6,634 nt of DNA. Source: JBJXHB01 sp046160725 (GTDB lineage Bacteria > Pseudomonadota > Gammaproteobacteria > Burkholderiales > Burkholderiaceae_C). The notes beneath the pieces were generated by a model, which was not told the DNA's origin, made no database searches, and was given only the letters and a program-made list of their open reading frames with translations. A program made the translations under genes and the position numbers. The stretch is from the NCBI GenBank assembly GCA_046160725.1, contig JBJXHB010000263.1:1-6634 (forward strand). The letters are read 5' to 3'. Shown piece after piece: positions 1-6,634 of this stretch. Numbering within the stretch: position 1 is the first letter of the stretch; each line of letters starts with the position of its first letter.

Positions 1-142
1 CGTAGGCCTTCGCCTCACCACCAAACTTCGCCGCCAGCACCGACGTGATCGCCGCCGTCAGCGTCGTCTTGCCGTGATCCACGTGACCAATCGTCCCCAC
101 GTTCACGTGCGGCTTGGTCCGCTCAAACTTGCCTTTTGCCAT
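1..142 (-). CDS. tuf: Elongation factor Tu, N-terminal 47 codons (cut by window edge)
   Basis: EF-Tu is the GTPase that delivers aminoacyl-tRNA to the ribosomal A site. Only the start lies here: the protein begins MAKGKFERTKPHVNVGTIG, and the P-loop GHVDHGKT falls at residues 19-26, exactly where it lies in E. coli EF-Tu. The ATG at 142-140 is preceded by GGAG at 154-151 with an 8-base spacer, which settles the start. It is the last visible gene of the str operon, 109 bases after the fusA stop. Many proteobacteria carry a second, near-identical tuf copy near secE, so this would be the str-operon copy; that cannot be checked here. The rest of the GTPase domain and the two beta-barrel domains lie outside the window. 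Confidence 0.97.
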   Translation of the reverse strand, partial: MAKGKFERTKPHVNVGTIGHVDHGKTTLTAAITSVLAAKFGGEAKAY

Positions 143-184
143 TTCTCAGTCTCCGTACAAAGAGCATGCCGGTGCAGGATTTAA

Positions 185-237
185 GGTCTTCAGGGACGGG
201 TACGCCACCGGCAGCGCCCCTCATGCCCTTGAAGACC
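185..237 (-). other. Long imperfect hairpin between fusA and tuf
   Basis: On the minus strand GGTCTTCAAGGG (237-226) can pair with CCCTGAAGACC (195-185). This gives an 11-bp stem with a single bulged base. The 30-base loop contains a further short GC-rich pairing (CGC with GCG). No T-run follows on the minus strand, so it does not look like a simple intrinsic terminator. It could be an mRNA processing or stabilising element, or a partial attenuator that sets tuf output relative to fusA. The pairing is visible in the sequence; the function is inference. Confidence 0.45.
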
Positions 238-251
238 GATTGAATCTTCGG

Positions 252-2354
252 TTACTTTCCGCGGGCGGTGATGATCGCCTCGGCCACGTTGCGTGGCGCC
301 TCGCTGTAGTGCTTGAACTCCATCGTGTAGGTGGCCCGACCCTGCGACATCGAGCGCAGCGTGGTCGAGTAGCCGAACATCTCAGACAGCGGCACCTCGG
401 CCTTGATGACCTTGCCACCGCCGGGCATGTCGTCCATGCCTTGCACCATGCCGCGACGCGACGACAGGTCACCCATCACCGAGCCGGCATAGTCCTCCGG
501 CGTCTCCACTTCCACGGCCATCATCGGCTCCAGGATCACCGGGCTGGCCTTGCGGCAGCCGTCCTTGAAGCCCAGCGAGGCCGCCATCTTGAAGGCGTTC
601 TCGTTCGAGTCCACCTCGTGGTAGGACCCGTAGGTCAGCGTGACCTTGATGTCGACCACCGGATAGCCGGCCAGGACGCCGTTCGGGAGCGAGTCGACCA
701 CGCCCTTTTGCACCGCCGGGATGAACTCGCGCGGCACGACGCCACCCTTGATCGCATCGACGAACTCGAAGCCCTTGCCCGGTTCGTTGGGTTCGACCGT
801 GAGGACCACGTGGCCGTACTGACCCTTGCCGCCGGACTGGCGAACGAACTTGCCCTCGACATCGGAGACGGCCTTGCGGATGGTCTCGCGATAGGCCACC
901 TGCGGCTTGCCGACGTTGGCCTCGACGCCAAACTCGCGCTTCATGCGGTCGACAATGATCTCGAGGTGCAGCTCGCCCATGCCCGAGATGATGGTCTGGC
1001 CAGACTCTTCGTCCGTGCGCAGCCGGAAGGACGGATCCTCTGCGGCCAGGCGCCCCAGCGCCACGCCCATCTTCTCCTGGTCGGCCTTGGTCTTGGGCTC
1101 CACGGCCTGGCTGATCACCGGCTCCGGGAAGACCATACGCACAAGGGTGATGATCGAGTCGGGGTCGCACAGCGTTTCGCCCGTGGTGACGTCACGCAGG
1201 CCCACGCAGGCTGCGATGTCACCGGCCAGGATCTCCTTGATCTCCTCGCGCTGGTTGGCATGCATCTGCAGGATTCGGCCGATGCGTTCCTTCTTGCTGC
1301 GGATCGGGTTGTAGACCGAGTCGCCGCTCTTGAGAACGCCGGAGTACACCCGCACAAAGGTCAGCTGGCCGACATAGGGGTCGGTCATCAGCTTGAACGC
1401 CAATGCCGCGAACTTCTCCTTGTCGTCGGCCTTGCGCGACGTGGCCTTCTCGTCGTCGTCGGTACCGACCACAGGCGGGATGTCCACGGGAGATGGCAGA
1501 AACTCGATCACGGCGTCCAGCATGCGCTGCACACCCTTGTTCTTGAACGCCGTGCCGCACAGCATGGGCTGGATCTCGGTGGCGATGGTGCGCAGGCGCA
1601 GGCCCTGACGGATCTCGTCCTCGCTGAGCTCGCCGCTCTCGAGGTACTTGTTCATCAGTTCCTCGGTCGCCTCAGCGGCGGCCTCAACCATCAGCTCGCG
1701 CCACTTCTGCGCTTCAGCCTCCAGATCTGCGGGAACGTCGCTGTAGGCGAACTTCATGCCCTGGCTGGCCTCGTCCCAGATGATGGCCTTCATCTTGAGC
1801 AGGTCGATCACGCCGGTGAAGGACTCCTCCGCGCCGATAGGGATCACCACCGGCACCGGGTTGGCCTTCAGGCGCGACTTCATCTGGTCATAGACCTTGA
1901 AGAAGTTGGCACCCGTGCGGTCCATTTTGTTGACAAAGGCCAGACGGGGCACCTTGTACTTGTTGGCCTGACGCCAGACGGTCTCGGACTGCGGCTGAAC
2001 GCCACCCACCGCGCAATAGACCATGCAGGCGCCATCCAGCACGCGCATGGAGCGCTCGACCTCGATCGTGAAGTCGACGTGCCCCGGGGTATCGATGATG
2101 TTGAAGCGGTGCTCTTCGAAATTCAGATCCATGCCACGCCAGAAACAGGTGGTGGCAGCGGAGGTGATCGTGATGCCACGCTCCTGCTCCTGCTCCATCC
2201 AGTCCATGGTGGCCGCACCGTCGTGCACCTCGCCAATCTTGTGATTGACGCCGGTGTAGAAGAGGATGCGCTCGGTCGTGGTGGTCTTGCCGGCATCGAT
2301 GTGCGCGCGGAGGCCGATGTTGCGGTAGCGCTCGATGGGGGTCTGGCGGGCCAT
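252..2354 (-). CDS. fusA: Elongation factor G (translocase GTPase), complete
   Basis: EF-G drives GTP-dependent translocation of tRNAs and mRNA on the ribosome and, with ribosome recycling factor, splits ribosomes after termination. The protein is 700 residues, the usual length. GTPase motifs are visible: P-loop AHIDAGKT at 17-24, the switch I region with RGITI at 59-63, DTPGH at 88-92 and NKMD at 142-145. The order expected for the family follows: domain II (about 310-400), III (about 405-485), IV (about 485-605, whose tip enters the decoding centre) and V to the C-terminus. The ATG at 2354-2352 has GGAG at 2365-2362 with a 7-base spacer. The stop is TAA. It lies 74 bases after rpsG and 109 bases before tuf, presumably cotranscribed. 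No frameshift or missing motif was seen. A paralogous second EF-G is possible elsewhere, but this one sits in the canonical operon. Confidence 0.98.
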   Translation of the reverse strand: MARQTPIERYRNIGLRAHIDAGKTTTTERILFYTGVNHKIGEVHDGAATMDWMEQEQERGITITSAATTCFWRGMDLNFEEHRFNIIDTPGHVDFTIEVERSMRVLDGACMVYCAVGGVQPQSETVWRQANKYKVPRLAFVNKMDRTGANFFKVYDQMKSRLKANPVPVVIPIGAEESFTGVIDLLKMKAIIWDEASQGMKFAYSDVPADLEAEAQKWRELMVEAAAEATEELMNKYLESGELSEDEIRQGLRLRTIATEIQPMLCGTAFKNKGVQRMLDAVIEFLPSPVDIPPVVGTDDDEKATSRKADDKEKFAALAFKLMTDPYVGQLTFVRVYSGVLKSGDSVYNPIRSKKERIGRILQMHANQREEIKEILAGDIAACVGLRDVTTGETLCDPDSIITLVRMVFPEPVISQAVEPKTKADQEKMGVALGRLAAEDPSFRLRTDEESGQTIISGMGELHLEIIVDRMKREFGVEANVGKPQVAYRETIRKAVSDVEGKFVRQSGGKGQYGHVVLTVEPNEPGKGFEFVDAIKGGVVPREFIPAVQKGVVDSLPNGVLAGYPVVDIKVTLTYGSYHEVDSNENAFKMAASLGFKDGCRKASPVILEPMMAVEVETPEDYAGSVMGDLSSRRGMVQGMDDMPGGGKVIKAEVPLSEMFGYSTTLRSMSQGRATYTMEFKHYSEAPRNVAEAIITARGK

Positions 2355-2370
2355 GCTTCAGCTCCAAATG

Positions 2371-2401
2371 CGCGAGCCGCTCGCGGGTTGGGGACAACCC
2401 G
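2371..2401 (-). other. Two overlapping hairpins in the rpsG-fusA spacer
   Basis: Two perfect short inverted repeats sit head to tail in the 74-base spacer. In transcript order, the first is CGGGTTG-TCCC-CAACCCG (2401-2384; 7-bp stem, 4-base loop). The second is CGCGAG-CGG-CTCGCG (2385-2371; 6-bp stem, 3-base loop). They share bases 2385-2384, so both cannot form fully at once. The second ends six bases before the fusA ribosome binding site. No T-run follows. A role in tuning fusA translation or RNA processing is possible but unproven. Confidence 0.4.
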
Positions 2402-2428
2402 GGGGAGCGGCCGGCGCGGGGGTAATCG

Positions 2429-2899
2429 TCAGAATCGGAAGTGCGAGAAGGCCTTGTTGGCCTCAGCCATGCGGTGCACTTCGTCGCGCTTCTTCATCGC
2501 GCCGCCACGCCCCTCGCTGGCCTCCAGCAGTTCATTGGCCAGGCGCGCGGCCATGGACTTCTCGCCACGCTTGCGGGCGGACTCCTTCAGCCAGCGCATG
2601 GCCAGCGCCATGCGGCGCACCGGGCGCACTTCGACCGGCACCTGGTAGTTCGCGCCGCCGACCCGCCGAGACTTCACCTCGACCATCGGCTTGATGTTGT
2701 TGACGGCGGTCATGAAGATTTCCAGCGGGTCCTTGCCCGCCTTCTTCTCGACCTGCTCCAGGGCACCGTAGATGATCCGCTCGGCGATGGCCTTCTTGCC
2801 CGACTCCATGATGACGTTCATGAACTTGGACAGGTCGACCGATCCGAACTTCGGGTCGGGCAGGATTTCGCGTTTGGGTACTTCGCGACGACGTGGCAT
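2429..2899 (-). CDS. rpsG: Small-subunit ribosomal protein S7, complete
   Basis: S7 nucleates assembly of the 3' major domain (head) of the 30S subunit and lines the E site. In enterobacteria it is also the translational repressor of its own operon. The product is 156 residues, begins MPRRREVPKREILPDPKFGS, carries the hallmark block VEVKSRRVGGANYQVPVEVR in the middle, and ends DVHRMAEANKAFSHFRF-like (here DEVHRMAEANKAFSHFRF). The ATG at 2899-2897 is preceded by AAGGA (2912-2908) with an 8-base spacer. The stop is TGA. It follows rpsL after an unusually wide 215-base gap that is full of inverted repeats, and is followed by fusA after 74 bases. Nothing in the coding sequence is abnormal. Confidence 0.98.
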   Translation of the reverse strand: MPRRREVPKREILPDPKFGSVDLSKFMNVIMESGKKAIAERIIYGALEQVEKKAGKDPLEIFMTAVNNIKPMVEVKSRRVGGANYQVPVEVRPVRRMALAMRWLKESARKRGEKSMAARLANELLEASEGRGGAMKKRDEVHRMAEANKAFSHFRF

Positions 2900-2949
2900 G
2901 AACTACTTCCTTTGGTTTTCAGTTGGAGGCGACTACCGCCGCCCACCTC

Positions 2950-2970
2950 GACCGGACACCTGGGCCGGTC
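2950..2970 (-). other. Short hairpin upstream of rpsG
   Basis: GACCGG and CCGGTC form a perfect 6-bp stem around a 9-base loop. It lies about 50 bases before the rpsG start, and is the last of three consecutive inverted repeats in the rpsL-rpsG intercistronic region. It does not cover the ribosome binding site. No function can be assigned from the sequence. Confidence 0.35.
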
Positions 2971-2977
2971 ACTTACT

Positions 2978-3023
2978 CGGCTACTCACTCGTCCCACCAC
3001 AGGCGGGGGAGTTCCAGTAGCCG
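2978..3023 (-). other. Tiered 46-base hairpin between rpsL and rpsG
   Basis: CGGCTACT (2978-2985) and AGTAGCCG (3016-3023) are perfect inverted repeats of 8 bp. Inside them ACTC (2987-2990) pairs with GAGT (3009-3012), then CCC (2993-2995) with GGG (3005-3007), leaving a small GC-closed loop. Small asymmetric internal loops separate the three helices, as in protein-binding RNA hairpins. In E. coli the S7 repressor binds the S12-S7 intercistronic mRNA, so a regulatory site here would be in the expected place. No resemblance to the E. coli operator sequence was established, so the S7-binding role is inference only. Confidence 0.45.
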
Positions 3024-3046
3024 TCGATAGCGCCCTCAGCAGCCCC

Positions 3047-3104
3047 GTGCGGCGCAGCCGTACTGACGTACGGCGAGCAGCGCGAGAGCCGATCCGAGCC
3101 GCAC
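3047..3104 (-). other. Nested inverted repeat just downstream of rpsL
   Basis: An outer 7-bp pair, GTGCGGC (3047-3053) with GCCGCAC (3098-3104), encloses a perfect inner hairpin. The inner hairpin is GCCGTAC and GTACGGC (3057-3063 and 3068-3074) around a 4-base loop. It starts 10 bases after the rpsL stop codon. No T-run follows on the minus strand, so full termination is unlikely and would cut off rpsG. Alternatives are an RNA processing or stability element, or a dispersed REP-like palindrome that landed between the genes. Confidence 0.45.
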
Positions 3105-3114
3105 TACAGGCCGA

Positions 3115-3492
3115 TCAGGCCTTCTTGGGACGCTTGGCGCCGTACTTGGAACGCGACTGCTTGCGATCCTTGACGCCCTGCAGGTCGAGCGAGCCGCGCA
3201 CGATGTGATAGCGCACGCCGGGCAGGTCCTTGACCCGGCCGCCGCGCACCAGCACCACGCTGTGCTCCTGAAGGTTGTGGCCCTCACCACCGATGTAGGA
3301 GATGACCTCGAAGCCATTGGTCAGGCGCACCTTGGCAACCTTGCGCAACGCCGAGTTGGGCTTCTTCGGGGTCGTGGTGTAGACCCGGGTGCAGACGCCG
3401 CGCCGCTGCGGGCTGTTCTGCATGGCGGGCGACTTGCTCTTGATGACCTCGGCCTGGCGGCCTTGGCGCACGAGCTGGTTGATGGTGGGCAT
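3115..3492 (-). CDS. rpsL: Small-subunit ribosomal protein S12, complete
   Basis: S12 sits at the decoding centre of the 30S subunit and helps control codon-anticodon fidelity. The 125-residue product begins MPTINQLVRQGRQAEVIKSK and ends SRSKYGAKRPKKA. The conserved TTPKKPNSALRKV block covers 40-52 and RGGRVKDLPGVRYH covers 83-96. Counting the initiator Met, Lys43 and Lys88 are both lysine, so the commonest streptomycin-resistance substitutions are absent. Asp89 is the residue that RimO methylthiolates in E. coli. The frame is open 34 codons upstream to a GTG at 3594, but the family start is the ATG at 3492-3490, with GGGA at 3505-3502 as a modest ribosome binding site. It is the first gene of the str operon, divergent from the PIN gene. 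The stop is TGA. Confidence 0.98.
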   Translation of the reverse strand: MPTINQLVRQGRQAEVIKSKSPAMQNSPQRRGVCTRVYTTTPKKPNSALRKVAKVRLTNGFEVISYIGGEGHNLQEHSVVLVRGGRVKDLPGVRYHIVRGSLDLQGVKDRKQSRSKYGAKRPKKA

Positions 3493-3505
3493 GAGATGCG
3501 TTCCC
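3493..3505 (-). promoter_or_regulatory. Ribosome binding site that fixes the rpsL start
   Basis: GGGA at 3505-3502 precedes the ATG at 3492 with a 9-base spacer. It is weaker than the GGAG and AAGGA sites of fusA, tuf and rpsG, but together with the conserved S12 N-terminus it argues against the upstream in-frame GTG. Confidence 0.5.
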
Positions 3506-3750
3506 GATGGATGTCCGGTGACCTTCAGTGGCGATGCCGAGCGCTCCCGTTCGGGTACGACCGGGCCCGGGGTATGCCTGCAAGGCCTGACCACCGCGGA
3601 CGGCGAGGCCGCGACGGCTGCCTGAGACAGCGGTTGCGGCGACTCCTACGGGGCGGGGCGCGGGCAGCACCCTCATCCGGGCGCTGGCCGCTTGGGCCGT
3701 GCAGTCCAGGCCAGCCGCTCGACAAAGAGCGCAGCAGGATCTGCCGAAAA
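3493..3750 (-). other. Long GC-rich rpsL 5' leader (non-coding)
   Basis: If transcription starts a few bases after the -10 box at 3763-3758, rpsL has a leader of about 255 bases. Two foldable segments are visible. GCTGGCC (3683-3689) pairs with GGCCAGC (3709-3715) around 19 bases. At 3608-3640 an outer GCCGC/GCGGC stem and an inner GCTG/CAGC stem are separated by a symmetric 4x4 internal loop. There is no T-run that would make a classical attenuator. Frames open through it on the minus strand look like GC-driven artefacts without good start signals. The base pairing is seen; any regulatory role is inferred. Confidence 0.4.
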
Positions 3751-3757
3751 GCCGGCG

Positions 3758-3786
3758 AGTATAGTGCCTCGGCAGGCGTCGAGCAA
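3758..3786 (-). promoter_or_regulatory. Sigma70-type promoter of the str operon (rpsL-rpsG-fusA-tuf)
   Basis: On the minus strand TTGCTC (3786-3781) and TATACT (3763-3758) are separated by 17 bases. The -10 matches consensus at five of six positions; the -35 keeps the TTG core. Immediately after the -10 comes CGCCGGC, a GC-rich discriminator. That is typical of stringently controlled ribosomal promoters in proteobacteria. Its position, upstream of rpsL and separated from rpoC by a convergent gene and hairpins, means the str genes need their own promoter here. The -35 lies only 14 bases before the earliest possible start codon of the divergent PIN gene. Confidence 0.65.
3760..3765 (+). promoter_or_regulatory. 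Possible -10 box for the PIN gene, overlapping the rpsL -10
   Basis: TATAGT (five of six matches) lies on the plus strand and shares TATA with the minus-strand TATACT, because AGTATAGT is nearly symmetric. A start near 3772 would give a 5' leader of about 28-37 bases for the PIN gene. No good -35 is found 16-18 bases upstream (GGATCT at 17), so this promoter, if real, is weak or dependent on a factor. Confidence 0.3.
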
Positions 3787-3808
3787 GGCTTGATGCCGTT
3801 TGGCCGAC

Positions 3809-4273
3809 ATGCCCACTCCTTCAACGGCCCCGGCCGTCCCGCTGCTGGTCCTGGACACCCAGGTCGTGTTGGACCTGCTGGTCTTTGGCGACCCGTCGGC
3901 AATCACCTTGTTGGCGGCGTTGCGCGCCGGCACCGTGGTCTGGCTGGCCTGCCCGTTGCATCGCGAGGAGTTTCGCCGCGTCGCATCGCCGCAGCGATGC
4001 GCGCAGTGGCACACCGACCCGTCCAAGGTCCTGGCCGCCTTCGACGCGTTGTGTCACCCCGTGCCCGACCCGGCACCCAGCGGGCCAACGGTGCCGCGCT
4101 GCCGCGACCTGGATGACCAGGGTTTTATCGACCTGGCCTGCACCCACCATGCCCAGGCTTTGCTTAGCCGGGACAAGGCCGTGCTGGCCCTGCGTCAGCG
4201 GCTTTGGCGAGACTGGCGCGTTGTCGTGCAGCGGCCCCAGGACTGGCAGCCGAGGGCGCAGCTCGACGCCTGA
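3809..4273 (+). CDS. PIN-domain protein, putative toxin-type ribonuclease without visible antitoxin
   Basis: The 154-residue product fits the PIN nuclease fold, closest in pattern to the 'putative toxin-antitoxin system toxin component, PIN family' group (COG1569-like). All four expected acidic positions are present: Asp16 in LLVLDTQVVLDLLVF, Glu54 in LHREEFRRV, Asp103 in CRDLDDQGFIDLA and Asp122 in LLSRDKAVL. PIN enzymes use these to bind divalent metal and cut RNA; the substrate here is unknown. The frame also permits a TTG start at 3800, three codons earlier, which has AAGG (3785-3788) 11 bases upstream. The ATG has no clear ribosome binding site, so the start is uncertain. An in-frame TGA at 3791 rules out anything longer. 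It has no signal peptide or membrane segment. It is the only plus-strand gene, converging with rpoC and divergent from rpsL, with no small antitoxin gene beside it. Codon bias looks weaker than in its neighbours. Fold call strong, function inferred. Confidence 0.85.
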   Translation: MPTPSTAPAVPLLVLDTQVVLDLLVFGDPSAITLLAALRAGTVVWLACPLHREEFRRVASPQRCAQWHTDPSKVLAAFDALCHPVPDPAPSGPTVPRCRDLDDQGFIDLACTHHAQALLSRDKAVLALRQRLWRDWRVVVQRPQDWQPRAQLDA

Positions 4274-4277
4274 CGCG

Positions 4278-4300
4278 GCCCACTGGGCACAGCAGTGGGC
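4278..4300. terminator. Hairpin just after the PIN gene stop
   Basis: GCCCACTG (4278-4285) and CAGTGGGC (4293-4300) form a perfect 8-bp stem with a 7-base loop, starting five bases after the PIN stop codon. It lacks a T-run on either strand. Paired with the next hairpin it probably forms a two-part barrier between the convergent PIN gene and rpoC. Confidence 0.5.
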
Positions 4301-4309
4301 AGAAAGCAA

Positions 4310-4333
4310 CAAGGGCGGCCGAGGCCGCCCTTG
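4310..4333 (-). terminator. Probable rpoC terminator (likely bidirectional)
   Basis: CAAGGGCGGC and GCCGCCCTTG form a 10-bp GC-rich stem closed by a 4-base loop. On the minus strand the stem is followed by TTGCTTTCT, a broken T-run that fits an intrinsic terminator 57 bases after the rpoC stop. On the plus strand only TTGCGT-like sequence follows the end of the stem, so it would be weaker for PIN transcripts. The hairpin is certain as sequence; its termination strength is inferred. Confidence 0.65.
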
Positions 4334-4389
4334 CGTCAATGGTTCGTCAGGCGACCAGCGGCTGCCCGCCGCAAGCCGCCCGCGCCACC

Positions 4390-6634
<2,245 letters not shown>

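Noticed and set aside
114..2648. 844-codon open frame on the plus strand opposite fusA and part of rpsG
   Set aside because: It mirrors the fusA/rpsG coding sequence in antisense. The translation is low-complexity (rich in His, Leu, Arg, Asp and Ala) as expected from the complement of a high-GC, strongly biased gene. It has no recognisable domain, while the minus strand encodes unmistakable EF-G and S7.
2441..3208. 255-codon plus-strand frame spanning rpsG, the rpsL-rpsG gap and the end of rpsL
   Set aside because: It is antisense to two confirmed ribosomal genes, with compositionally biased sequence and no domain. The open stretch across the gap is explained by GC-rich DNA with few stop codons.
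3115..3492. Possible streptomycin-resistance allele of rpsL
   Set aside because: Lys43 and Lys88 (counting Met) are both unchanged, and the PNSA loop at 45-48 is normal.
3493..3594. N-terminal extension of S12 by 34 residues from an upstream GTG
   Set aside because: S12 is universally about 124 residues starting at the MPTINQ-type N-terminus. The extension has no similarity to S12, and a ribosome binding site precedes the ATG at 3492.
3284..3676. 130-codon minus-strand frame in the rpsL leader, considered as a leader peptide or upstream ORF
   Set aside because: It overlaps rpsL out of frame and has an Arg/Pro/Gly/Ala-rich translation. It shows no obvious control-codon run of the kind used in attenuation.
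3719..3724. TCGACA on the plus strand as a -35 for the PIN gene
   Set aside because: It matches five of six consensus positions, but it lies 35 bases before TATAGT. No -10-like hexamer is found 16-18 bases after it.
3205..4116. 303-codon plus-strand frame overlapping rpsL and the PIN gene, considered as a possible antitoxin or partner
   Set aside because: Much of it is antisense to rpsL, and the rest is the shifted frame of the PIN gene. Its low-complexity sequence has no antitoxin DNA-binding motif.
3821..4339. 172-codon minus-strand frame opposite the PIN gene
   Set aside because: The plus-strand product carries all four PIN motifs in order. The minus-strand frame has no recognisable domain and no promoter or ribosome binding site that I could see.

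Overview
The window is GC-rich with strongly biased third codon positions. It carries the rpoC-rpsL-rpsG-fusA-tuf stretch of the bacterial transcription/translation supercluster, read almost entirely on the minus strand. The EF-Tu N-terminus, the 156-residue S7, the 125-residue S12 and the beta' sequence all look betaproteobacterial. The best guess is Burkholderiales, in the Comamonadaceae or the Rubrivivax/Leptothrix/Ideonella neighbourhood. That is a judgement from remembered protein sequences, not from a search.

Layout in the direction of transcription (right to left). 6634-4390 is the C-terminal half of rpoC, cut by the window edge. 4333-4278 holds two back-to-back hairpins that probably end both rpoC and the gene converging on it. 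4273-3809 is a small plus-strand gene for a PIN-domain protein, the only gene here on the other strand. It sits exactly where the beta operon and the str operon would otherwise join. 3808-3493 is a 316-base divergent intergenic region with a good sigma70-type promoter for the str operon, a possible overlapping promoter for the PIN gene, and a leader of about 255 bases before rpsL. Then follow rpsL (3492-3115), an unusually long and inverted-repeat-rich intercistronic region (3114-2900), rpsG (2899-2429), a 74-base spacer with two overlapping hairpins, fusA (2354-252), a 109-base spacer with a long imperfect hairpin, and the first 47 codons of tuf (142-1).

The genes work together in gene expression. 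Beta' is the catalytic RNA polymerase subunit. S12 and S7 are small-subunit ribosomal proteins. EF-G and EF-Tu are the two main elongation GTPases. All look intact where visible, and S12 has lysine at both classical streptomycin-resistance positions. The GC-rich discriminator of the rpsL promoter would fit growth-rate or stringent control.

The core genes are ordinary. The parts worth a second look are the orphan, oppositely oriented PIN nuclease gene; the symmetric AGTATAGT -10 region from which it and rpsL may both be transcribed; and the dense RNA-type secondary structure between the ribosomal genes, especially between rpsL and rpsG. I see no CRISPR array, tRNA, rRNA, insertion sequence, prophage or defence cluster.
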